Part shown: positions 54,982 through 64,000 of the stretch, piece by piece
Numbering within the stretch: the first letter of the stretch is position 1
Layout of the letters: each line of letters begins with the position of its first letter
NCBI GenBank assembly: GCA_001051155.2
Contig: JYIP02000007.1
Span: forward strand, 1,056,342 to 1,120,341
Direction of reading: 5' to 3'
DNA length: 64,000 nucleotides
Source: Chrysoporthe austroafricana
Taxonomy: Eukaryota; Ascomycota; Sordariomycetes; Diaporthales; Cryphonectriaceae
Translations under genes and position numbers: made by a program
The notes under the pieces: generated by a model
The model's database searches: none
Seen by the model: only the letters and a program-made list of their open reading frames with translations
What the model was told of the DNA's origin: nothing

Positions 54982-57900
54982 CTTCGTGTGCTCGTCAATT
55001 GGGGGGGGTGGGGGAGCCCAAGAAAGCAAGGTCGTCGTCGAGGGTTCGCTCTTGAAAGCGCCGCGGCTTGCCGAGTTCCCGTTGGGCGGTTCGTCGTTCA
55101 AAATCGCGTATCGCAATCGAGGTTTAGCCGGCCGGGACGGGACGGCGAGGATGACGTCCTTGCACCGGCCAGCTGGTCCCAGCTGGCGGCGGTCCGCGGC
55201 CGACGGCTACGTCCCCAGTTGAGGCTCTCTCTGCGAGATCCTGGTCCTGGCGAGGCATACCGAAACTGGCTACGGATATTCATGCTCCTTGCTATGTATG
55301 TTCAAGGCATATTTTAATTTATCTATCTCGTTCAGGGTAGCAGCTGATGCTATATCAGCGAACAATTACCCTGCCTCTTATGCGACACCACATCACGAGG
55401 GTTCTCATTCTGAGGCCCAGATTGCGACAACCATTGCTTATTACTGTACGGTCTGCACATGGTGAGTCGATATCGCTATTGCTGTCGCCATGGATAGTGG
55501 AGGTGAGACAGGCAGGTGGCGCCATCCTGTGTGTATAAGTGAATCAGTGTGGTTTTCGCCTCTGTTTGCGCTTGCCAACCTGCTGGACCATCGACTCGAT
55601 CTGGATCCCCCCTAAGGACGAAGCCGGCGCGACAGAAGAGTTCAGACTTGAACAGCGGTATTCTCGTAGTCCCGAGTGATTTCGCATCAAGTCTTAGCAT
55701 AGATAGCACACTGGCGAGGTAATTCATCCCCCCCCCTTCTAGTATGGATATGGGAATGAATGGCAGCCTTTCTCTAGACGTCCGATGACGAGCATGCGTG
55801 CTAGGCAGCCACGGACACAGATCTGGTATCTTCAGTGCACTGTCATGATAATTAGCCGCATGAAAAGACCTCGGCTTCGCTCTGCTTCAGTTCATAGATA
55901 TACAAAAAATTACCGTGATTGTATCTCCGGTTCTGAAGGACACAATTGTAGGTTGCATCTCCAAGTCGGGTCATATTGAACGTTAGCATATGTAATAATA
56001 CCCTGATTTCTTTCTCAGCAGAGTTTCAAGTGGTTCTTATCCAGACTTGTGTATGCAACTCCCGATTTCTTCTATAGACCCTACAGCATTAGCATTGATC
56101 CTAGCTGTCAGATGTAATGGCAGCCGCACGGCCCTTAGACGTGGGTGATATGGAGCAAGTTATGCGAAAAGCGATGATGAGGTTTATCTACTTGCTAATT
56201 TTCTTGTTTTTCTTCTTGTGTTTCCTTTCACCTTGAAAGCTATTGCGAGCGGTGGGCCTGCCGCCGACTTCTGGTGCTGTCTATGGTGTATTGCTGGGAG
56301 GAACGCTTGGACCCTATGGAACATGTCTGCCATGGCATAAATGGATAGTGAAGGAATAGAAGGGAAAGGAAAAAATCGGAATAGCTCGGCAGCATCCGAA
56401 TGTGGTTTGGCCAACTCGTGATAAGTTTTGATGCGTCACACAGGCTTCTTGCCAGGGCCCCCAAATTGAGCCCTGGTAACCACGATGGTGAGGTGGGACT
56501 TCATAAGCGCCAAGCCAGAGTAACGAGATCTTGTCTCCAGATCATGAGACCCATGAGCTCGTGTAGCTACCCAGCGTCTAATTGGGGCTCCGAGCCCCAG
56601 TAAATCAGTCTAGTGGGGGGGTTCCCCCTCGTGGCGTTCCCCCTCGTGGCTGTCGTCCTGATCACCACTATTGGAGTGCCTATCATTGGCCGAGAGACAG
56701 CCTGTTAAGGCTAGCGTCTGCCGATCTCGATATTTACTATGTTAATCTGTTCCCCTTTCCCACGTTGCCTTCGGGTCCGTGAGTTCGTGACAGGGAATTG
56801 GAAGGAATGCGACCGAGACTGGAGGCCCGTTAGCGACATGAGAGCTGGTGAGGTGGTCCCTATCCTCTTGGGGGGCAATCAAGATGGTGAAACAGGGTGG
56901 GGGGATGTTTGCAGGCTAAGGTACACCCTGCGCGGGCTAGGCCATGGTTCGAGAAACGTGGCTTCGAAGACTACTACCCAGTAGGTAGACGTCAGCGACA
57001 GCTTCCCTCGCGTCCATGTCGCCGTAGACCCGTGGACCTCGCACCGCCTGTCGTCGCCGGCGTGAGGACGGCTGTCGTTATCAAGGGCCACAGGGTTCTG
57101 AGGCTCCGCTCTCCGAGTTTACCGAATGACAGGTTGCAGCCGCGGCGGCGGCTTGCCTGATTCGGGACGGTCGTGGCGGCCGGTTGAGCCTCGATATCTC
57201 GCTTGGGTATGAGAGGCTGCAGCGGTGGGGAACAAGGACAGGCAGTTCTCCGGCGGCCTGGGTCCTTCATCAACGGCGTGTGCGCACCAGTCTGGCGGGA
57301 CTGACGACGGGTCAGGACACTACCGCCGGAAAAACACCTGATGGCGGCCCTCGTGGGATTGAGGGGTCGACGTCGCTTCGTGCTGCGGGCGCTGTCAGCG
57401 CCGCGCCGCCGAGCCCAATCCTGGCGACCGAAACTCCTGACTCCTGAAGGCTCGTCATTATCAAGGTGATGACTGCTGATGATCGGCCCCGGTGGGCAGG
57501 CCAGGGCCGACGAAGGCCGGAAGAAACGGCAAGCGGATGTCACAGGTCGGGCAGTGTTTCCATCCCAGCTCGATCTCCGAGTGGTAAAACATTGTCAGGA
57601 AACATCGAGGCAAACAGGATAAATCGGATGGTTGTTTATGGGGTCATCAATGCAGTGGAACCCTGTCGGTCGAGTTAGCCGCGGGAGGGGGGAGGCAAGA
57701 CGGGCGTCGTGTATGCCTGGAGGCGCTGTGTAGACCCCTGAGTCGACCATCTTTTAGGTTTAGCCTGAAGGGCTGAGCTAGGGGGGGCGGCGAGGTGCCA
57801 CAGTGGCCAGCGAATCGCTGCTGCGTTTCGTTGCGGGACAGGGGTGCTGTTGAGGGATGCGCGGAGCCGCCATGCGCCTGCTGCCCAGCGGACGGCCAGA

Positions 57901-59515
57901 ATGATTTGCCCTCGTCCAACGCCTCTTGACGCAGGGTGAACGAGCGACAGGCCTCCTCCCGCTGGAACGACTGGACCGCGGGCGCTGCCAGGACACCGTA
58001 GCTGCTACTGAAGCGGCGCTCGACGGGCTTGGGTGTCAACCCCCTGTGTGCCCCCCGATCAACTGATCCGACATGCCACGGAGCTCATTGATAGGCCCAG
58101 AGGGTGCTGGACGTGACACCGACACAGGGCTATCAAGCAGCCCTCCCGGCACGACGGTACGATCACGGCACGGCCTGGCAGCCGACTGTTGGTGTGCTGG
58201 GCACCTGCTGGGCGCTGGGCACTGGGGGCACCGGGCAGAAGAAACAGGGTAGGCCATCCTGCTCGCCAGGCCCTCTGGTGGCGGGCGGGCGAGATCAGGC
58301 CTAGCCTAACTGCTGTATCAAATGTTTTTCGTGCCAGCCTCGTACTATCCCTAGGGCCCCCTCCCTCCTTCTCGTCTCCCCCCTGCCTGTCGTTTATCAC
58401 GTCTACCATGCTTGGCCCTCAGCGAGGCTTGGGTTGACCCATTCTGGTCCTTCGCTCGGCAGAAACCGAGCCAGAATCTGCCCACCCGCGAGATCCACCT
58501 CCAGTCCACCGTCGTCCTCCCCCTGGGACGCCTTCCCTCTCCAGCGGTGCTGTGCCTCCTGCTGCCACCTCTTAATTAGGCCTCCACGATCGTCGTCCCT
58601 TCCCTGCCCTCTCGTCCACTCCCCCCTCGGTTTCTCCTCTTTGCTCGGTACATTTTTGGTGGCAGAACGCTTCTGGCAGTACATTCAAGGCAGATCCATC
58701 TGGCGATCTCCCTTCTTCCGTTCTCATTACTCTTTTTCTTCCCCCCCGATCTGGGCTGCGAGACATCACCTGGCCTGAGCTTCCACGCGTGGACAGGGAA
58801 CAAGCAGACCCCCCAAGGCTCAAGCTTTTTTTTTATTATCATTCTCCACGCCGACGACCGACTTCACAGGACATCTCTTCCGCTGGTAGGAGCGAGCGCA
58901 CGAGGCAACCAGATCAGTCAGACCGGTCGATGGCAGTCAGCGTCGACCTGCAGCTCTATACGACTTCACACCCTGTGTTTGCGTCCCAGTCGTCTACGAC
59001 GGTTACATTCTTTTGACATCAGCGACACGTGCGACACCTCTGTTTCCGAGACATACAGCAACACTATCAGTCCAATTTCTACGATCGAACCATCGTGTAA
59101 ATCGAGCAGTCACGGTCACCACTGTCAACACCCCCACCGCCATTAAGCATCTTATCCGCCGGCCCGGATCACCCAGTCCTCATTCACAAAACACACATTG
59201 ACGGTCTTGGCACTTTGATAGCCTCGTCCCCCTTTTCCTGTCGCACTTGCACAATCGCCACAAAGAAAGCTCGCGGGGTCATTGTGCCTTCTTTGAGTTT
59301 CCGGCCAGAATGCAATTGTTGACAAGACAATTCAGACGACAATAGCCATTCTCCACTCGGGGTAGTAGGCACGGGTAGGACCTCGTTATAGGTCGGCTCA
59401 CCTCGCCTTTTGCCTAGAACTCGACCTTGTCGAGCCCCGATTTTATTCAACCTTCGACCGTCAAAGAATTTCTCACCTTCTTGACTGTGTCTGTCTCATT
59501 CTGGAACAAGACATC
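54982..59515. other. Long intergenic region upstream of the ferric reductase
   Basis: 4.5 kb with no supported gene. It holds a 15-bp tandem repeat at 56621-56650 and a GC-rich part at 57,000-58,300 whose open frames lack motifs. The last 1 kb (58,440-59,500) is CT-rich on the plus strand, like a fungal transcribed leader. A long 5' UTR or non-coding transcript is possible. Confidence 0.4.
56621..56650 (+). repeat. 15-bp tandem direct repeat, two copies
   Basis: GTTCCCCCTCGTGGC occurs twice in immediate succession, identical. Confidence 0.9.
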
Positions 59516-61390
59516 ATGGATTTTTATCGGCGCCGGCTCGCCTTTGCGCTGGAGTCCACTCCCACCCTGCTTCGCAGGGCTACAGATGCAGCCGCTTCGG
59601 CAACCTCCTCTGTCTCGGCGGCAGAGGAGACCATCGCTCCCTACGACCATGGACTGAATGGTGTCGCCCAGACGAACAACATGATCTTCAAGCAGGGCCT
59701 GTGGTGGATGCTGGGCGGCTTTGGCTTCATCATCCTGTTGGTCAGGATATACCAGATAACGTGGGCCCACATCCGACAGGTCTCGGCCATGTCGGTCCCG
59801 GGAGAGAAGCAGACCTACTGGAAGTACGCGCAGGCGCACTGGATGCCGTCTTTCAAGCAGGACTTCTGGTATGCTCCGCTCTGGGGCAAGCGACACAACC
59901 GGGAGATCAGGCTCTCCGCGGCCATGAACATGGGCACCCTGCCCTCGAGGATGCACTTCATCCAGCTCGCCCTCTACAACATCAGCAACCTCGTCTACCT
60001 GTGCTACGTGGACTGGTGGAATCCCAACAGGTACTCGCTATGCGCAGAGATCAGGGGCCGGTCTGGTACCCTGGGCGCGGTCAACATGATCCCACTGTTC
60101 CTTTTTGCCGGCCGCAACAACCCCTTGATCTCGTGGCTCAAGATCAGCTTCGATACCTACAACCTCTTCCACAGGTGGCTTGGCCGCCTCACGGTGGTCG
60201 AGATCCTCATCCACCTGCTGGCCTGGTCAATTGTGCAGATAACGGCCACGGGCTGGTCTGGGTTGATGGACCGCGTCTTTCATGACCCTTTCATCGCCTC
60301 GGGAACCGCCGGCACGTGGGCCATGTTCTTCATCCTCATCCTGTCGCTTTCGCCGATACGCCACGCCTTCTACGAGACCTTCCTCACCACCCACATCATC
60401 CTGGCCTACATCGCCCTCGTCACGGCCCTTATCCACTGTTACACGCCGACCGAGATCCCGACCGGCCTCCCCCAGCAGACCTGGTTCATCGCCATGTTCG
60501 TCATCTGGATCTTCGACCGGATGGCTCGCTTGGTCCGCCTGACCTACTGCAACTGGTCGCACCGCGGCTTCACCGAGGCCGTCGTGGAGGCCATGCCTGG
60601 TGAATGCTCTCGCGTTACCATGCACCTGCCCCGCCACGTCGACATCAAGGCTGGCTCCCACGCCTACATCCGATTCTCTGGCATCAAGCCATGGGAAAAC
60701 CACCCGTTCTCGATTGCGTGGGTTGACCACCACTGCGAGGAGCTGCCTGTGGACGAGAAGGAGCTTATGCTCCTCAAGAAGAAGACGACGACTTCTGTGT
60801 CCTTTGTTATCGGCGCTCAGAGCGGCTTCACCCGAGACCTCTACAACAGGGCCAGCGAGGCTCCTAACGGCGCCATCAGGACTCGTGCTGCCCTGGAGGG
60901 GCCTTACGGCGGCCACCATGAACTCGACAGTTACGGCCATGCTGTTCTCGTCGCCGGCGCTACCGGCATCACCCACCAGCTCAGCTACCTGAAGCCCCTG
61001 GTCGAGGGTTTTAACGAAGGCAGCGTGGCGACCCGCCGCATCACCCTCATCTGGATCGTCCGTGACTATGAGGCGCTCGAGTGGATCAGGCCGTGGATGG
61101 ACGAGGTTCTGCGGATGCCGAATCGCAAGAAGATCTTGACTATCAAGCTCTTCATCACCAGACCGAAGAACAGCAAGGAGATCGTCTCGGCCAGCACCAC
61201 CGTGCAGATGTTCCCCGGGCGGCCTAACATCCCGCTCCTGATCCGTAAGGAGGTTCACGCGCAGATGGGTGCCATGGCGGTCACCGTGTGCGGGCCCGGC
61301 GCGCTCGCCGATGATGTCAGATCAGGTGTGAGGCAGGTGCAGGACGAGGGCACCGTGGTGGACTTCTTTGAGGAGAGCTTCACGTGGTAG
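59516..61390 (+). CDS. Ferric reductase / FRE family metalloreductase
   Basis: A single-exon gene of 624 aa from ATG 59516. FRE enzymes pass electrons from NADPH via FAD and two hemes across the membrane to reduce ferric or cupric ions before uptake. Seven membrane segments are visible from about residue 60 to 350. The two heme-binding His pairs have the diagnostic 13-residue spacing: NLFHRWLGRLTVVEILIHLL and LTTHIILAYIALVTALIHCY. The FAD-binding motif HPFSIAW starts at His396, the NADPH-binding region has GPYGG and a LVAGATGIT loop, and the C-terminal VCGPGALADD is near 592. No signal peptide is evident. The substrate metal and whether it works at the plasma membrane or vacuole are not decided. 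No siderophore or permease genes are adjacent. Confidence 0.95.
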   Translation: MDFYRRRLAFALESTPTLLRRATDAAASATSSVSAAEETIAPYDHGLNGVAQTNNMIFKQGLWWMLGGFGFIILLVRIYQITWAHIRQVSAMSVPGEKQTYWKYAQAHWMPSFKQDFWYAPLWGKRHNREIRLSAAMNMGTLPSRMHFIQLALYNISNLVYLCYVDWWNPNRYSLCAEIRGRSGTLGAVNMIPLFLFAGRNNPLISWLKISFDTYNLFHRWLGRLTVVEILIHLLAWSIVQITATGWSGLMDRVFHDPFIASGTAGTWAMFFILILSLSPIRHAFYETFLTTHIILAYIALVTALIHCYTPTEIPTGLPQQTWFIAMFVIWIFDRMARLVRLTYCNWSHRGFTEAVVEAMPGECSRVTMHLPRHVDIKAGSHAYIRFSGIKPWENHPFSIAWVDHHCEELPVDEKELMLLKKKTTTSVSFVIGAQSGFTRDLYNRASEAPNGAIRTRAALEGPYGGHHELDSYGHAVLVAGATGITHQLSYLKPLVEGFNEGSVATRRITLIWIVRDYEALEWIRPWMDEVLRMPNRKKILTIKLFITRPKNSKEIVSASTTVQMFPGRPNIPLLIRKEVHAQMGAMAVTVCGPGALADDVRSGVRQVQDEGTVVDFFEESFTW

Positions 61391-63643
61391 ATGGCCCTTT
61401 GTTCTCCGGAACAGCGACTCACGAGATACCACGGCGTCATTACGAGACCACGACGAGCTGGCATTGGCAATTTGGGGAGGCAGACTCTTTTTATTATTCT
61501 AAACATCACTATTGATGGGCGATCCAGAGCGAACACTTGCTCTGGTGATTTTTTTTGTGCTTTTATTTTCCTCATTTTTGTTGTCATTCTGCAAGCGTTT
61601 CTACATTCTCTGTCTATACTGCACATTTACATCCACATATCTCACGAAGAGGGGCCGTGGTGAGATGCAAAGAAAGGGGGTAGAGAAGAAAAGCTAGCGA
61701 GAAGGATGTGGAAGGTGACTATCTGCTAGTCTCACGATACCACAATATCCAAGAGGAGGAATTTCCCCCAATGATATCCCATCTGCATTGTTGTCGCTGT
61801 TGCATTGCATTAGAAGTTGGAAGAACTGTCTCTAGATAGGAGGTGTGAGGCTTAGAAGGGGAGAGGCTCTGAGGTCCGAATTGTAAATAGTGTACACAAA
61901 CATCCTGTGCATATCTCATAGGGCGCACCTGTCGTCCGCGTCTAAACTAATTGTCATTTCTCTTTCTGCTGTTCTACAATCTTGGTGCCTTCTTCCACTC
62001 TAGGATCGCATTGGTGATGTCTACGGGACTAGGGTCCGGGACGTTTGGACATCGCAACGACGACATCAACCTCTGCCACAAAACTTCCTCCTACGGTATC
62101 CTGCCGATCAATTTTCCCACCGTCTATATGGTTTCTCTCGATTTTCTGCCTTGGGGATGTGTCCACATATATGGTGGGATGGGCTGCGCTGACTGAACAA
62201 CACATGGACAGCGACCAGGTGATGACCCCTCGGGCGCTCGTGGCGCCTTCAGCCGCTCCCCTCTTCCCAATCTCTCTTCTTACCTGGCTGCGATGTGCCG
62301 AAGGATAGACGACCGGGGGAGGGGTTAAACCCGGGGAAATCTAGGGCGCGAGAGGGGGAGGGGGAGAGGCAAGGCAGGGGCGGAGGGAAGGATTGGGCCT
62401 CGCGCGAGGCGAAATCTCCGGGGTGGCTCGACGGCGCGGCGTCGTGGTACGATGCGGGATTCGTTCCTCGGGGGGAACTAGGGAGGGGGAGAGACAAGGC
62501 CGGGGGATTCCTGAAATTTGTCCCACGGGCCGGGAGGATTGACGGGGGGAGGAACAAGTGATCGTCCTGTGTGACCGAGCAGGCGTGGTACGATGGCCTC
62601 TCGGTGAGCATCACTCCAGCGCCAATCGTCCCGGCGGTTCTGGGCGGTGGCCCCCCTTGAGCGTGGCCAAGAGAGAGGGTCTGCTGGAGGTGGTATTCTT
62701 AGGAGGTCGATTACCGACCAGGCCGGCCCGGCCGGCCGCACAGCAGCGGGCGGGAAGCAGAAGTGTGAGGACGCGGGCTCGCTTTTCGAGTGATTTATCG
62801 TCCCCCTCCGGTGATGTTGTGGCGAGCCCGTGGGTTTTCTCTTTTCCATCACTAGGCCTCAGCGGAACAGCAATATCATTCTTGTCATACAGTTTTCAGA
62901 AAGAGAGAGGGGGGGGGGAGAGAGCAAAAAGCCCTCTTTGTGAGCGTCTTGTCCATGTTGTTGGGAGATCATGGCAGTGGCCTTGGACCATATTGATTGC
63001 TAGTTGACGTGTCGGAATGGTTTGGTTGGTCTCACAGCCGTCAAGAGAAGGCTGAACGAGGGGCAGTACCTTCTCACGGAGGCGATGAGATTTAGTCCCG
63101 AGGAAGATATTGTCCTACTTACAGAGACACAAGAAGGTTGAAATGCCCAGGTTGGAGATTGGTTCTGAGTGAGGTGTCTTGTAAACACCTCACTTCAGCA
63201 GTCCTACAATCTGATCATCCGAGAGAAGAGAGTTCTCTGATCACGTTTCACAAAAGCTCGTCACCAGTGTTTTCTAAAATTTTGGGTGCTATGATTGACC
63301 CAAGAGGCCGCAATGTACAGCCTTCAAACTAATACCACGTTCAATTTTCTTTTTTTTTTTTTTTTTTTGCCCACCATAAATCACGTCAATGCATCTCGAC
63401 CTGCCGTGGGACCTAGAACCATGGAACGTCTCAACAGCGGACGAGCGCTCCGTACCCAGAGGGAAAATGAGGGTATGAGAGAGCCAGAAACCAGACGACC
63501 CTTGATGCCTTGTAACTTTTCCCGGGAAGAAAAAAACCAGCCGCATTTGGCAACAGAAATCATGCTGCGTGGAGCCGATTGCCATGTCTCGACGGACTTC
63601 ATTGGCAGATCTCCGCCATCGCAGACGCACCCCCTCTGTCCAT
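61391..63643. other. Intergenic between convergent ferric reductase and LEU4
   Basis: 2.25 kb without a supported gene. It includes a G-rich stretch (62,300-62,560), a GA/G run near 62,900-62,925 and a T run at 63,350-63,368. Confidence 0.45.
63350..63368 (+). repeat. Poly-T tract
   Basis: Nineteen consecutive T bases, on the 3' side of the LEU4 gene (A run in its sense). Confidence 0.9.
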
Positions 63644-64000
63644 CTACATCTCATCAGCAGCGGCTTCGAGGCGGTTGATCAGGTCAGACCCAGGACCGCC
63701 CTTGGCGGCGGCGCTGCCGTTCACTGGCGACAGCTTGTCCAGGATGGGGCTGCTGGGCTGGGACACAACGAACTGTAAAGCAGATGTGTCAGCAGTCATG
63801 ATGTTGCTGTCAGGCCTCGAGGGAGAGGGGACGTGTCAGGAGAGGGAGGACTCACGTTGCTCGCCGCGCTGAGCAGCGCCACCAGCGAGCTCTGGACGAC
63901 ATCTTCGTGGATGCCCACGCCCCAGACCTTCTGGCTCGAGCCTGCGGCGGTACATTCGATGTACGTGGCGGCCTTGACGTCACGGCCCTTGCCGACGGCG
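63644..64000 (-). CDS. LEU4: 2-isopropylmalate synthase, 3' end only
   Basis: The last part of the gene, cut by the right window edge: complement(join(63644..63772,63856..>64000)), at least 91 codons. The 83-nt intron has donor GTGAGT and acceptor CAG, phase 0. The visible protein is the end of the leucine-binding regulatory domain: GKGRDVKAATYIECTAAG, then KVWGVGIHEDVVQSSLVALL and SAASN, followed by a low-complexity tail ending EAAADEM. In the family this domain mediates feedback inhibition by leucine of the first committed step of leucine synthesis (acetyl-CoA plus 2-oxoisovalerate). The catalytic TIM barrel lies outside the window. Homocitrate synthase is less likely because of the C-terminal ATYIEC and GVGI pattern. 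Confidence 0.88.

Noticed and set aside
57620..59220. GATA-like sites upstream of the ferric reductase
   Set aside because: A few scattered GATA motifs are expected by chance, and none matches the longer siderophore-regulator consensus.
60227..61258. A 343-codon minus-strand open frame
   Set aside because: Entirely antisense to the ferric reductase reading frame, which has clear heme, FAD and NADPH motifs.

Overview
The window is nuclear DNA of a filamentous ascomycete (Pezizomycotina, most likely a Sordariomycete). This rests on short GT-AG introns (about 49-159 nt) in most genes, on fungus-restricted families (a DUF5672 protein, an Erf2-type palmitoyltransferase, a fungal-type MIC19), and on a Fot1/Pogo transposon whose stop codons look like repeat-induced point mutation (RIP). 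I see no bacterial operons, CRISPR arrays, rRNA or tRNA genes. I worked out exon joins by hand from conserved protein motifs, so they are models without transcript support.

Left part (1-24 kb), accessory and metabolic. It holds an uncharacterised fungal-family gene with a stop codon that a predicted intron can remove, a DUF5672 membrane protein, a 5-oxoprolinase (glutathione cycle), a pirin with an unusual membrane-anchor-like N-terminus, a short-chain dehydrogenase, a broken cytochrome P450, and a complete but mutated Fot1/Pogo element with perfect 55-bp inverted repeats at TA. An FtsJ-like methyltransferase with a non-canonical catalytic set, a Cys-rich orphan and an isochorismatase-family hydrolase follow.

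Middle part (24-33 kb), dense housekeeping, much of it mitochondrial: POP7 (RNase P/MRP), RAV2/Rogdi (V-ATPase assembly), a NIPSNAP protein, ATP18 (four tiny exons), MRPS16 and NAD(P)H-hydrate epimerase (seven exons). Several pairs are divergent and share short upstream regions.

33-42 kb is gene-poor, with an ankyrin-repeat relic and one orphan reading frame. From 42 kb housekeeping genes resume: a small mitochondrial membrane protein, the Ras palmitoyltransferase ERF2, importin beta KAP95, TYW3 (wybutosine synthesis) and MIC19 (MICOS complex). After a 4.5-kb gap come a ferric reductase and, at the right edge, the 3' end of a 2-isopropylmalate synthase (LEU4).

No clearly new multi-gene system is visible. 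The best leads are the divergent FtsJ-like protein, the anchored pirin, the orphan mitochondrial membrane protein, the group of introns that stay open in frame, and the RIP-like transposon.
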